Source of the DNA: Archangium lansingense
GTDB taxonomy: Bacteria; Myxococcota; Myxococcia; Myxococcales; Myxococcaceae
Assembly (NCBI RefSeq): GCF_026626635.1
Contig: NZ_JAPNKA010000001.1
Coordinates: 1,178,001-1,242,000, forward strand
Direction: 5' to 3'
DNA length: 64,000 bases
The position numbers and the translations under genes were made by a program. The notes under the pieces were generated by a model, which saw nothing but the letters and a program-made list of their open reading frames with translations, was not told the origin of the DNA and did not search any database. Below are positions 14,383 to 23,487 of the stretch, piece after piece. The first letter of the stretch is position 1, and each line of letters opens with the position of its first letter.

Positions 14383-16347
14383 ATGTCTGGCGCCGACATC
14401 ACGGCTTCCCATCTATCCATCACGGAGGGTGACGAAGTCGTCCTCATCGCCTCTCCCAATCCCAACTCGGAGATCCGGAAAAGGCAGTGCGATGCCCAGC
14501 TCAAGGAGCGCGTCTATACGTTCCACGTGGATGGCGGCATCATCGACCCCAGAAAACCCCTGGTGAGCATGGCCACCCATGCCTCCGCGCGCTGGACGGC
14601 CCGGGGGGTGGGCGCCGGTAGACACAAGGTCAGCGTCGTCATCCGGGAGACCTATGTCCGACCGACGACGGGCCAGGAGGAGACGTTCGACCTGGATGGC
14701 GAAGTGGAGCTCACCGTCCAGGCGCGCCCGGGCGCGACGACCGTCGCGAAGAGCGCGGAGGCCCCCGTGGAAGTGCCCGTGGAAGTGCCTGAGGTACCAC
14801 CGGTTGACGAGATACCCGAGGAAGAAGAGCCTGAGACACCACCGGTTGGCGGACCGGCTGGCGGACAACGACCCGCAGGCCGGGCCGTCCGCGAGTCCCT
14901 GGTAACGCTCCAGCGTACCTCGCGGCGATCCACCGAGGATGAAATCCTCTGGATGGTGATACGGCGAAGCACCCAGGATCTCTCTTTCGAGAACTACGAG
15001 CGTTTCCTGGACAGGATCCTCTGCGGAGAAGGAACAGGGGCTCTCCTGCCCCCCGTACCGTGCCAGCGGGGAGGTACGTCCCCCATCCGAAGAATGTCTT
15101 CCATCCGCCTGCCCTTTCCCGGAGTGGATGCCTACCGGTTGCTGAAGGCCGCCACCGAGACGTTCCTGATGTGCTTTGGCGGTGTGCAGATCGACTTCTC
15201 GACCCTGGACATCCAGGAGGAGGAGCGGCGTCTCGAGCATCCCATCGTGCCCCCTGGGGTGCCCGACCCGGCGGACACCTCGAGAGTGTTCGAGCGCCTC
15301 TTCAAGAAGTACCTGGTCCAGGTGAACGGCGCCCAGGCGCTCCCCTACCTGGCCCTCGTTCGGGAGCGGCTCAAGGATGTACCACTGAGCCGTCCACCCA
15401 GTGCGAAGGACATGGACGAGACCATCGACTGCATCGGCATCCTCCGGGAGAAGCTCACCAATCCCCTCCTGGTCGAGCTCATCTGGTCCTACTGGCATGA
15501 GGAGGGGATGCTGGCGCAGGCGCTGAATGTCATCAGCCTCCGGTTCCAGAACCGTCGGCGGGGCCGAGAGCGGGATCCGCTCGCCCAGCTCGAGCTGGAT
15601 CCCCTGCGACCGCTCAACAGCCTGCTGTGGGGCTACATCCAGGATGAGCAGCACCGGCTCAGCGTCGTACGGCGTGCCTATGAGTACGACCACCACTACG
15701 GCTTCTCGCTGCACGGCAAGGCCGTGGGTGAGCTCCATTCCGCGGACCGCCGGTCGAAGTTCCTCGAGTCCTTCCACAACCTCCTGCACGAGGCCATCCG
15801 CTTCTTCCGGCAGGACGACGACACGACGGTGATCGCCGACGGGTTTCCGCTGCTGAACGCCATCAAGGAAACCCACTACATGCTCGCCCAGGGCGCACAC
15901 AACCAGTACAGCGACATGCCCTCCACGGCCCGTCAGGAGATGCTCATGCAGCAGTGGTTGCTCAGCCGGCCCGAGATGAGGGAGTTCCTCGGCACGCGGG
16001 TGATGGTCCCCTATCCCGAGCCCTGGATGGATCGCGTCGACTCCCTGAAGACGCTCCTGGGCTGGACCGACGTCAGCATGGTCCATTTCCACGATCTCGC
16101 CGTCTTCGGCGAGCGGCTCCTCCTGTCCATCCGCTTCGGAGGGTGGAGCGTGGTCAACGACCCGAGCCAGGCCGCCAACTGGGCGCGCTACTGGCGACCG
16201 GAGGTCCAGGGCTATGTCCATGGCTACCGGGCCGTGACGGGCGTGGACCTGTCGGTGGAGCTCACCGATCGGCAGCGAACGGCTGAGCGCTACCTTCCAC
16301 CCTCGGTCCATCTCCAGAACCGGTTGGAGGCACAGCGGCGGCGCTGA
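14383..16347 (+). CDS. Large protein of unknown function, Ig-like N-terminus
   Basis: A 654-residue product with an AGGAG site before its ATG. Residues 1-125 form a beta-rich, Ig-like domain (DITASHLSITEGDEVVLIAS ... GEVELTVQ). Residues ~126-165 are a Pro/Glu/Val-rich linker with repeated VEVP units. The remaining ~490 residues are helical and soluble, with conserved-looking patches such as FLESFHNLLHEAIRFFRQ and SMVHFHDLAVFGERLLLS. No catalytic motif or signal peptide is seen. It is translationally close to the metallopeptidase gene and is the largest member of the cluster. I do not know any characterised relative. Confidence 0.5.
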   Translation: MSGADITASHLSITEGDEVVLIASPNPNSEIRKRQCDAQLKERVYTFHVDGGIIDPRKPLVSMATHASARWTARGVGAGRHKVSVVIRETYVRPTTGQEETFDLDGEVELTVQARPGATTVAKSAEAPVEVPVEVPEVPPVDEIPEEEEPETPPVGGPAGGQRPAGRAVRESLVTLQRTSRRSTEDEILWMVIRRSTQDLSFENYERFLDRILCGEGTGALLPPVPCQRGGTSPIRRMSSIRLPFPGVDAYRLLKAATETFLMCFGGVQIDFSTLDIQEEERRLEHPIVPPGVPDPADTSRVFERLFKKYLVQVNGAQALPYLALVRERLKDVPLSRPPSAKDMDETIDCIGILREKLTNPLLVELIWSYWHEEGMLAQALNVISLRFQNRRRGRERDPLAQLELDPLRPLNSLLWGYIQDEQHRLSVVRRAYEYDHHYGFSLHGKAVGELHSADRRSKFLESFHNLLHEAIRFFRQDDDTTVIADGFPLLNAIKETHYMLAQGAHNQYSDMPSTARQEMLMQQWLLSRPEMREFLGTRVMVPYPEPWMDRVDSLKTLLGWTDVSMVHFHDLAVFGERLLLSIRFGGWSVVNDPSQAANWARYWRPEVQGYVHGYRAVTGVDLSVELTDRQRTAERYLPPSVHLQNRLEAQRRR

Positions 16348-16389
16348 GCCGGAGGCTCCGGTGCGGCGAATTCGCGGGGAGAGGGTACG

Positions 16390-16785
16390 ATGAGCAATGT
16401 CTTCGATTGGGAGTTCTGGGAGCAGGGGGCAGGGGAGCTGATGACCGCGGGGAGCTGGCGTCGTCCCCCGGCAGCACCCACCGGGAGGCGAGGAGTGCCC
16501 CGGGGAACGAGACCGCGCCGGCCTTCCGACCCTGGGCTCTTGCTCTCGTCGTCCCCGCGACGACCACGCCCGCGGCGGCCGTGGCTTCTCTACCCCTACC
16601 GGTATCCTGCCGTTATCGGGGCCTCCCGCGTGGAGCTCCCGGTCGAGGTCGAGCCTCCTCCAGAGGAGCGGGTGGAACCTCCGGAGGAAGGACCCCCCGA
16701 GGGCCCGGCCGCCGCGCCCGCTGCCGTTGCGCAACAGGAGTGGGAGGGGCGGAGGGCGAGATGGCAAAGGCTCGGACGGCGTTGA
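16390..16785 (+). CDS. Proline/arginine-rich small protein
   Basis: A 131-residue product with a GGGAGAGG site before its ATG. It begins MSNVFDWEFWEQGAGELM and then becomes low-complexity: Arg/Pro-rich, followed by Glu/Pro-rich repeats. It is probably disordered. It lies between the large unknown protein and the amidohydrolase on the same strand, so it is likely co-transcribed. Coding status is supported by position and ribosome site rather than homology. Confidence 0.4.
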   Translation: MSNVFDWEFWEQGAGELMTAGSWRRPPAAPTGRRGVPRGTRPRRPSDPGLLLSSSPRRPRPRRPWLLYPYRYPAVIGASRVELPVEVEPPPEERVEPPEEGPPEGPAAAPAAVAQQEWEGRRARWQRLGRR

Positions 16786-16795
16786 GCGGGCCGGC

Positions 16796-17593
16796 ATGAT
16801 CATCGACTGTCATTGCCATGCGGGGCACGGTGACGGCCTCACGGGTCCCTGGGATACCGTGGCACCGCTCGGGAAGTATCAGCGGCGTGCGGCACGTGCG
16901 GGAATCCAGCGGACGGTGCTCTTCGCCACCTTTCATTCCGACTACGCGGTGGCCAACCGGGAGGTGGCACGGCTCGTCACCCGCCGCCCCCAGCGCTACC
17001 TGGGCTTCGCCTTCGTCCATCCAGAGCGAGATCGGGGGCGGATCCACGTGATGGTGGAGGAGATGGTCCGGGGCTTCGCCTTCTGCGGCATCAAGGTGCA
17101 CCGCCACGACGCGCGTATCACCCGCGAGGTGTGTGAGGTGGCCCGCGCCCTTTCCCTGCCGGTGCTCTATGACCTGATGGGGGAGGTGTCGGCGGTCGAG
17201 CCGCTGGCCACGGAGTACCCGGAAGTCCCGTTCATCATCCCGCATCTCGGAAGCTTCGCCGACGACTGGCAAGCCCAGCTGACCTTCATTGATTTCCTCG
17301 CCCGCCACCCGAACGTCTATACCGACACTTCCGGGGTGCGCCGCTTCGACCTCCTCGAACAGGCGGTGCGGCGGGCCGGCGCGCACAAGGTCCTGTTCGG
17401 CTCGGATGGGCCCTGGCTCCACCCGGGGCTCGAGCTGGCAAAGGTCCGGGCCCTGGGGCTACCGCCGGGGGACGAGCGGTTGATACTCGGCGGGAATCTG
17501 GTGCGCCTCATCGGGCCGGCACTGCGGGCTTATTGGCGGGCGCGGGGCGGCTGTCCCTCTGTGCCCGGCGCAGCTGCAGCGCCCTGTCGGTGA
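16796..17593 (+). CDS. Amidohydrolase-family metal-dependent hydrolase
   Basis: The 265-residue product begins MIIDCHCHAGHGDG, the HxH metal site of TIM-barrel amidohydrolases. Later landmarks are IKVHRHDARI (barrel His), FIIPHLGSFADD (second His) and VLFGSDGPW (the catalytic Asp). These match the amidohydrolase_2 group, which includes decarboxylases and lactonases; the substrate is unknown. It ends the operon. Its last 86 bases overlap the end of the convergent sigma-54 regulator, so the two may interfere transcriptionally. Confidence 0.75.
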   Translation: MIIDCHCHAGHGDGLTGPWDTVAPLGKYQRRAARAGIQRTVLFATFHSDYAVANREVARLVTRRPQRYLGFAFVHPERDRGRIHVMVEEMVRGFAFCGIKVHRHDARITREVCEVARALSLPVLYDLMGEVSAVEPLATEYPEVPFIIPHLGSFADDWQAQLTFIDFLARHPNVYTDTSGVRRFDLLEQAVRRAGAHKVLFGSDGPWLHPGLELAKVRALGLPPGDERLILGGNLVRLIGPALRAYWRARGGCPSVPGAAAAPCR

Positions 17594-18905
17594 CGCCCAG
17601 CCTTCTGGCCGCGCGCTGGAGGTTGCCCGCCTCGTCGGCGATGACCATCTGGATGGCCACCTCGGTGGCCGCACGGCCGATGTCCTTGAGCCCCGCGCCC
17701 AGCACGAGCGCGCGCCGGATGGCCTGCTCGAACCCATGCCCCTGCCATCCGTCGGGGATGGCCTCCCGTGGCAGCTCATCCGGGGGGATGTCTCCCACGG
17801 TAATGGGCCCGGGCCCCACGTGGCGCTTGCTGATGCGGGTGACGAGCTGTCTCAGGTCGCGCACGTTGCCGGGGTATTGCCGTGTGAGGAGATACCCGCG
17901 CACAGGCGCGTCGAGCTCGGGCGGCTCCTGGCCGGGGCGCAGCTCCTTCAGGAAGTGGTGCACGAGCGGCAGGACGTCCTCGGGGCGCTCGCGTAGCGGG
18001 GGCAAACGGCAGCTCCAGCTCGCAATCCGGTGGAAGAAGTCGCGCCGGAAGCCGCCACGCAAGACCTCCGTGGTGAGGTCGCGATTGGTCGCGCAGATGA
18101 GACGGAACTCCGTCTGATGCCAGACATTGCTGCCCACGCGTTTGTAGGAGTGCTCCTGCACCGCTCGAAGGAGCTGGGCCTGGAGTCCCAGGGGCAGCTC
18201 TCCCACCTCGTCGAGGAACAACGTCCCCCCGTCAGCGAGCGCGAAGGCCCCGTCGCGTGCGGCCACCGCCCCGGTGAAGGCCCCGCGCTCGTGACCGAAG
18301 AACTCGCTGCCCGACAACTCGGGGACGACCGTGGTGCAGTCGAGAACCACCAGCTCTCGCCTGCCGGCGCGAGGGTCTAGAGCGTGGATGAGGCGTGCCG
18401 CCTCCTCTTTGCCGGTGCCGCTCTCACCCAGGAGGAGCACGGACGAATCGGTGAAGGCCGCCACCTCGACGAGCTGACGCAGGGTGGAGAGCCAGGTTCT
18501 GCTGGTCCCGACGAGACGGCTCTGGACCAGCGGCGCGCGGATGAGCTGCTCCACCTGCAACCAGCGTGTGAGGCGGGCGGCGATCTCCGCGACCGGAGCC
18601 TTGGAATGGCACCACGCGAGGACATCCGAGGCCCCGGCCTGAAGGAGGTGCCATGCGGCATCACCCGCCAGCGCGTCACGGGTCGTCACGACCGCAAGGA
18701 CCCGAGCCGAGCCGCTGTGGCTGAGCTCACGCAGCGCTTCCAGGACATCCGGATTCACGGAGTCGAGCAATAGCACTCCGGGGCCCGAGAGGGCTCCCTC
18801 CGCGCATGTCCTGGCCTCGATGCCTTCGCATCGGAGCGCCTCGGTCAGCGTGGCGGGTATTGCAGAGCACTGCAGGTTCAGGGGGCAGACCCATGCGTCT
18901 CTCAT
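17508..18905 (-). CDS. Sigma-54-dependent transcriptional activator (NtrC-type)
   Basis: From the ATG at 18905, 465 residues. An N-terminal ~120-residue domain resembles a receiver but lacks the usual acidic-pocket pattern, so it may not be phosphorylated. The AAA+ domain has Walker A LLGESGTGKEEAARL, the sigma-54 contact loop ERGAFTGAV, Walker B GGTLFLDEVGELP and the RDFFHRIASWSCRLPPLRER segment. The C-terminus (EAGNLQRAARRLGVTDRALQ) is a Fis-type helix-turn-helix. It is convergent with the unusual cluster and a good candidate for its activator; I could not identify a convincing -24/-12 promoter by eye. Confidence 0.85.
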   Translation of the reverse strand: MRDAWVCPLNLQCSAIPATLTEALRCEGIEARTCAEGALSGPGVLLLDSVNPDVLEALRELSHSGSARVLAVVTTRDALAGDAAWHLLQAGASDVLAWCHSKAPVAEIAARLTRWLQVEQLIRAPLVQSRLVGTSRTWLSTLRQLVEVAAFTDSSVLLLGESGTGKEEAARLIHALDPRAGRRELVVLDCTTVVPELSGSEFFGHERGAFTGAVAARDGAFALADGGTLFLDEVGELPLGLQAQLLRAVQEHSYKRVGSNVWHQTEFRLICATNRDLTTEVLRGGFRRDFFHRIASWSCRLPPLRERPEDVLPLVHHFLKELRPGQEPPELDAPVRGYLLTRQYPGNVRDLRQLVTRISKRHVGPGPITVGDIPPDELPREAIPDGWQGHGFEQAIRRALVLGAGLKDIGRAATEVAIQMVIADEAGNLQRAARRLGVTDRALQLRRAQRDSRPAPANKPAVPAR

Positions 18906-19160
18906 TCGGCCGCGAAAGGTAGGCAAGCCATGCCTCGCGGTCACCCTGCCACTTGGGGCATCCCTCGTGACTCCGAGTAGGCATTGCCTCCTGCGTGCCT
19001 CTGACTTCAAGCTCCTCTCCGATGAGCTACGAGCTGGTGAGCGATATCTCGTGCACAGGCATTGACGTACGGTCGCAGAGTCGGCGTGCAGGCTGAAGCC
19101 CTCCAGGAAACCGATCGCGTGAGGGCGCACACTGCCTGTCACATCCGCCACACAGTTCCT

Positions 19161-19182
19161 CTTTCTATATTGAAGTAGAAAG
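19161..19182. promoter_or_regulatory. Inverted repeat in the AT-rich promoter region of the CARDB gene
   Basis: CTTTCTA at 19161-19167 and TAGAAAG at 19176-19182 form perfect 7-bp arms across an eight-base AT-rich spacer, about 100 bases upstream of the ATG at 19283. The surroundings are the most AT-rich part of the 377-base gap 18906-19282. This looks like an operator or promoter. Confidence 0.4.
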
Positions 19183-19282
19183 ATTGACGCAAAAGCTGCA
19201 CGGGTATCTCACCGATGCCAGCGCGTGAAGAGGTCAGACGCGTGAACGGGTACCGCAAGACTTGCCGCATTCAGGAGGTCCC

Positions 19283-20509
19283 ATGAGCATTACCATCACA
19301 GCCACCGCAAGCGGTAGCCTCACCCCGCCTACGGGCAATTTCCCCGACTCTGTTGAAAACGGCGATTTCGTCATCACCGGCACCGGCCCCGGAGCAATCG
19401 TCATTGGCGAAGGCACCGAGGAAGAGACCCGCTGGACATTCGACTTCAACGCCGACCCGGCCTTTCAATTCTTCACCCAAGCCCAAGGACTCACATCCGC
19501 TGTCCTCACCCTCACACTCACGCCCAGGGACCCGCTCGTCACCACCGACATGGTTGTATTGGATGCCCCAGGCTTCAATCCCATCTCCGGACCGATTGTG
19601 ACCCTGCCGGTCAACGTGACCAGCACCATCCAAATCGACCTCCTCGCCCAACCCACCTACACCCCAGGCGCGATCCTCGCCGCCCTCGCCGCCGGCAGCG
19701 GCAGGGTGCCCATGCGCTATGCTGACGACTCCCTCGTCTCCGGCGCCAGACTGGAGCTTACGCAAGACACCCCGGCTTACCAATACGCCGTCAAGTTCGT
19801 TTGCGGCAAATCCGAAGGCAGAATCCTATCGCCTGGGGCGTACTTCACCGCCATCAACGTCCACAACCCGACGTACAAGACCATCCGCCTCCGCAAGAAG
19901 TTCGCCGTGGGCTTGCCCTCGGAGAAGTCCGGCCCGGTCACGAACTTCTTCAACGCGAAGCTCGGTCCGGACCGCGCTCTCGAAATCGATACCGAGGACA
20001 TTCTCCGCCACATCGGCACCGACGAACCGTTCGTCAAGGGCTTCGCCATTATCGAAAGCGACGTCGAGCTCGACATCGTCGCTGTCTACACCGCATCAGG
20101 ACGCGACGGCCAGGTCGTTTCCTTCCACACCGAACGCGTCCACCCGCGCAAGTCAGCCTGTTGTTGCCGAGAGCAGCCACCCGTGGGACAGCCGGACCTG
20201 ATCCCGGTGCCGTTACCCAACGGCGGTTTCTGCAACCGTACGGACGAGGGCTTGATCGTCACTGTGAAGAATCAGGGGACAGGCGCCGCCGGTGCATCGG
20301 TCACTCGCGTCACCTTCGCCACCGGGGCATCCGTCGACATTCCGACCCCGCCCCTCGGCCCGGGAGCTCAAGTCGTTCTGCCGCCTGCACCCTTTCCACC
20401 GAACTGCTTCCAAGGCAATTGTGCCTTCCGCATCACCGTGGACGCAACCGGCGTAGTCGCTGAATCAAACGAAGGAAACAACACCGTCAGCGGCGTCTGT
20501 CGCGGATAA
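19283..20509 (+). CDS. CARDB-domain protein, unknown function
   Basis: The ATG at 19283 follows AGGAGG, giving 408 residues without a signal peptide. Residues 1-120 are beta-rich and Thr/Pro/Ile-rich. The middle (FTAINVHNPTYKTIRLRKKF ... KGFAIIESDVELDIVAVYT) resembles a beta-sandwich. A Cys cluster (SACCCREQPP) separates this from a C-terminal CARDB-like adhesion module ending VVAESNEGNNTVSGVC. Codon use is a little less GC-rich than its neighbours, hinting at transfer. The role may be surface binding, but the export route is unclear. Confidence 0.5.
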   Translation: MSITITATASGSLTPPTGNFPDSVENGDFVITGTGPGAIVIGEGTEEETRWTFDFNADPAFQFFTQAQGLTSAVLTLTLTPRDPLVTTDMVVLDAPGFNPISGPIVTLPVNVTSTIQIDLLAQPTYTPGAILAALAAGSGRVPMRYADDSLVSGARLELTQDTPAYQYAVKFVCGKSEGRILSPGAYFTAINVHNPTYKTIRLRKKFAVGLPSEKSGPVTNFFNAKLGPDRALEIDTEDILRHIGTDEPFVKGFAIIESDVELDIVAVYTASGRDGQVVSFHTERVHPRKSACCCREQPPVGQPDLIPVPLPNGGFCNRTDEGLIVTVKNQGTGAAGASVTRVTFATGASVDIPTPPLGPGAQVVLPPAPFPPNCFQGNCAFRITVDATGVVAESNEGNNTVSGVCRG

Positions 20510-20573
20510 CCAGCCGGCATGGGCGTGGCGGCGCATGGCGGAACTTACTTCCCTAGCGAAGTGAGACAACCCC

Positions 20574-21385
20574 ATGCGCCGTCGGCTGGAAGGCTTCTCC
20601 CTGCATGCCAATACGCACCTTCACGAAAACGACAGGCAGGGACTGGAGCGGCCAGGCCGCTACGGAGCACGCGGTGCGCTGGCACTGGAGCGTTTGTCAC
20701 AAGCGGAGGATGGCCGCATCGCCTACCGCATGAAGCGCCCGCTGCCGGACGGCACGACGCATCTGCTCTTCACCGGGCTGGAGCTGCTCCGCCGGCTGGC
20801 CAGCCTGGTGCCTCCTCCGAGGGCAAACCTGACGAGGTTCCACGGCGTCTTTGCCCCAGGCGCGAAAGTGCGTCCATTTCTGCTCCCTCAAGCAGGGGCG
20901 GAGCCGGGGCAGGAGGAGGAGAGCCCCGCCTTTGGCGCGACGGTGGAGGAGCCGAGGAAGGAGAGCACACCCCGTTTGGGCTGGGCCGGGCTGCTGCGCA
21001 GGACGGAAAGCCCTGGATGTGTTCGCGTGCTTGAGGTGTGGAGGCAGGCGGAGGGTGTTGGCGTACGAGAAGGGAGCAGGAGGGGTGAGAGCGATTGTGG
21101 AGCACCTGGGGTTGCCCACGGCGAGTGCGCACCTGGCCCCTGCGCGAGGGCCGCCCCAGAGCGCGTGGTGTTGAAGCTCAAGCCGCCACAGCCAGCCAAG
21201 AGAGCCAGGCACCTGCCGCGCCCCTCGTGGGAAAGCGGCTGGGCTGGGCAGGCGTGTGTCTGCTGGAGATGAAAGGCTTGTGCGCCGGCTCGGCGTGCGG
21301 CTCATGGGCTCCCCGTCAGCGTCCCTCACCTCCCGCTCTGCTCCCGCCCGCTACGCCCAAGAGGGCTCCTGTCCTTCCTATGCTC
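20574..21385 (+). mobile_element. IS91-type transposase remnant, copy D (C-terminal half plus tail)
   Basis: The frame from 20574 reads [20 protein letters not shown], then [35 protein letters not shown] and [17 protein letters not shown]. That is the middle and later part of an IS91/IS801-type Y2 transposase. The N-terminal part with the catalytic Tyr is absent. Near 21000 the frame shifts; the zinc-finger-like end ([20 protein letters not shown] ... [11 protein letters not shown]) continues in another frame to 21174. A 210-base non-coding tail runs to tatgctc at 21385, where the next gene fragment begins. Bases 20882-21385 recur at 22984-23487. Confidence 0.75.
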
Positions 21386-22182
21386 GAGCCCTGCATATCG
21401 GTGGGCGCCCCGGGAGGAACTGGGCATCGCAGCCCCGGGGGCTCGAGTTCTTTGACACCCGTGAACAACGACTCTTTGCTCTGGCCTTCGAAACGAGGAC
21501 GCTCGTGCCCCAGAAAGCCAAGTTCGGAACCAAGGCGCTTCAAGCAGCCAAGAAGGCGGTGACGCTCGAATTCACGGCCGATGACCGTCCCGGTACCGGC
21601 CCAGGTGTACCCGGCAACGTTCCACCGCTCTCGAATCACCACATCCTGAGCCAGCGGTACATGCAGCTGATCTTCCGCATCAAGGAGTTCAAGGGCGAGG
21701 CTGACTACTTCCGGCGCTTCACCAATATCAATGCCATGACGTGGAAGAACACGGCGACCAACAAGCTCGCCGAGTGGGTCTGGACGCCCTACAACCTGTT
21801 CCAAGGCCCCACGGGTCAGTATCGAACCGACGATCCAAAGAGCGGAATCGAGCAGACCAAGCCGCATGGGTTGGATGGTGCCCGGTGGGTGGCGCTGAAG
21901 ATGCTCGCCTATACGCTCTTCAAGCACGTCAAGGAGGACAAGCTGCTGAAGATCCTCGCCGGCGAGAAGGTGAAGTTCGAAGTGACGGATGAACTCCACG
22001 CCGAGCTCAACCGTTGGCTGCAGGCATTCCACGACGCCATCACGGAGGCGCATGGCAACTACGCGGCCTACGGCTTCGCCGGGGCCGACTGGGCGCAAGC
22101 GAATGGCCGCTACCGGGTGCATGCCTGCAACTGCAAGGGCTGCAATGCCACGACCCACACGCTCGCGAAGTACCAGAAGTGA
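21386..22182 (+). pseudogene. C-terminal toxin-like domain, front end replaced by IS tail
   Basis: The open frame from 21256 starts in IS tail DNA. Genuine protein sequence begins about 21386 and runs ~265 codons. It includes LSNHHILSQRYMQLIFRIKE, an H-H motif like that of nuclease-type effector domains, then EYVWTPY-like aromatic patches, and finishes HACNCKGCNATTHTLAKYQ with a Cys cluster. It resembles the C-terminal effector part of a polymorphic toxin, but no named family is recognised. The secretion and stalk parts are missing. Whether an internal start makes a product is unknown. Confidence 0.5.
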
Positions 22183-22235
22183 CAAGGGGGGCCCGCGCCT
22201 TCCCAGCCTTCGTCCTCCACCACCCACGGAAGGTG

Positions 22236-22922
22236 TCAGACGACTCGTGGGCGCAGCGGCGCGGGCGTGGCCGGGGCCGCGGGAGCCTCGCGCCGGTACA
22301 GGACCCACAGCCCCGCGAGCGTGAGGAGGAGGAGCACCGCCGGCTCCTCCCATGCGCCCACCCAGCCCTCGCCCTCCACCACCAGGAGCCCGCCCATGTA
22401 CCAGCGGCCGGTGCACAGGAGCACGCCCGCGTTCTGCCCCGTGTGCAGGCCCGCGGCGAACCAGATGTCGCGGGTGAGGAGGTAGGCCACGGAGAATTCC
22501 GCGCCGGCCAGGGTGCGGTGGAGGAAGGCCTCCATGCGGAAGGGCTCGACGGCCAGGTGGAGCAGTGAGAAGACGAGGGCGGGCAGCAGCACTCGCGCCC
22601 ACAGCGGAGAGCGGCGCACGAGCCCCAGCGGCACCGCGCGGCTGCAGGCCTCCTCGTTGAGGCTGTTGAGCGTGAGGCTCGTGAAGGCCACGAGCACCAC
22701 GAGCACGAGCGCACCGGGAGAGAAGTGCCGGGTGAGGGTGTCCGTCACCCGCATCGTCCCGGTGGCGAGCCCCAGCCACAGGCTCCAGGAGGTGAGCGCG
22801 AAGCCCAGCAGCAGGCCCAGCAGGTGCTGCCACAGCGCGCCACGCGAGGGAGCGAGGCCCAGGGCGGGTGCGTCTGCCCCCTGGGACCAGCGGTAGAGGC
22901 CGCGCGAGACGAGCACCATCAA
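22236..22922 (-). CDS. CPBP-family intramembrane protease, probably 5'-truncated
   Basis: About 228 residues with at least five hydrophobic segments. The three motifs of CPBP (Abi) proteases are present: EEACSRAVPL (EExxxR), FSLLHLAVEP (FxxxH) and HTGQNAGVLL (HxxxN). Family members cleave membrane proteins and include prenyl-protein proteases. The frame opens upstream into AYGLMVLVSRG, natural-looking protein, but hits a stop near 22945, and an IS remnant starts at 22984. The usual first helices are therefore probably lost. Start given is TTG/ATG at 22922/22919. Confidence 0.65.
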   Translation of the reverse strand: MMVLVSRGLYRWSQGADAPALGLAPSRGALWQHLLGLLLGFALTSWSLWLGLATGTMRVTDTLTRHFSPGALVLVVLVAFTSLTLNSLNEEACSRAVPLGLVRRSPLWARVLLPALVFSLLHLAVEPFRMEAFLHRTLAGAEFSVAYLLTRDIWFAAGLHTGQNAGVLLCTGRWYMGGLLVVEGEGWVGAWEEPAVLLLLTLAGLWVLYRREAPAAPATPAPLRPRVV

Positions 22923-22983
22923 GCCATACGCAGAAGTTTGGCAGCATTACCCTACTGTCCACGTAATCGGGGCAAGCCCACCC

Positions 22984-23487
22984 GCTCCCTCAAGCAGGGG
23001 CGGAGCCGGGGCAGGAGGAGGAGAGCCCCGCCTTTGGCGCGACGGTGGAGGAGCCGAGGAAGGAGAGCACACCCCGTTTGGGCTGGGCCGGGCTGCTGCG
23101 CAGGACGGAAAGCCCTGGATGTGTTCGCGTGCTTGAGGTGTGGAGGCAGGCGGAGGGTGTTGGCGTACGAGAAGGGAGCAGGAGGGGTGAGAGCGATTGT
23201 GGAGCACCTGGGGTTGCCCACGGCGAGTGCGCACCTGGCCCCTGCGCGAGGGCCGCCCCAGAGCGCGTGGTGTTGAAGCTCAAGCCGCCACAGCCAGCCA
23301 AGAGAGCCAGGCACCTGCCGCGTCCCGCCTGGGAAGGCGGCTGGGCTGGGCAGGCGTGTGTCTGCTGGAGATGAAAGGCTTCTGCGCCGGCTCGGCGTGC
23401 GGCTCATGGGCTACCCGTCAGCGTCCCTCACCTCCCGCTCTGCTCCCGCCCGCTACGCCCATGAGGGCTCCTGTCCTTCCTATGCTC
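22984..23487 (+). mobile_element. IS91-type remnant, copy E (direct duplicate of 20882-21385)
   Basis: Nearly identical to the last 504 bases of copy D, with scattered substitutions. It begins at ctccctcaagcagg, the same internal point at which copy C begins, and ends at tatgctc. It contains the transposase linker, the frameshifted zinc-finger end and the non-coding tail. It cuts into a TPR-kinase gene on its right and probably into the CPBP gene on its left. Confidence 0.75.

Noticed and set aside
14413..16803. A 796-codon minus-strand open frame over the unknown 654-aa gene
   Set aside because: The plus-strand gene has a ribosome site and operon spacing. The minus frame is His/Arg/Gly/Leu-rich shadow sequence with no recognisable domain.
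19040..19110. A possible further IS91 vestige (FLEGFSLHA on the minus strand, compare RLEGFSLHA at 20583)
   Set aside because: Only eight residues match and the surrounding sequence does not continue the similarity, so coincidence cannot be excluded.
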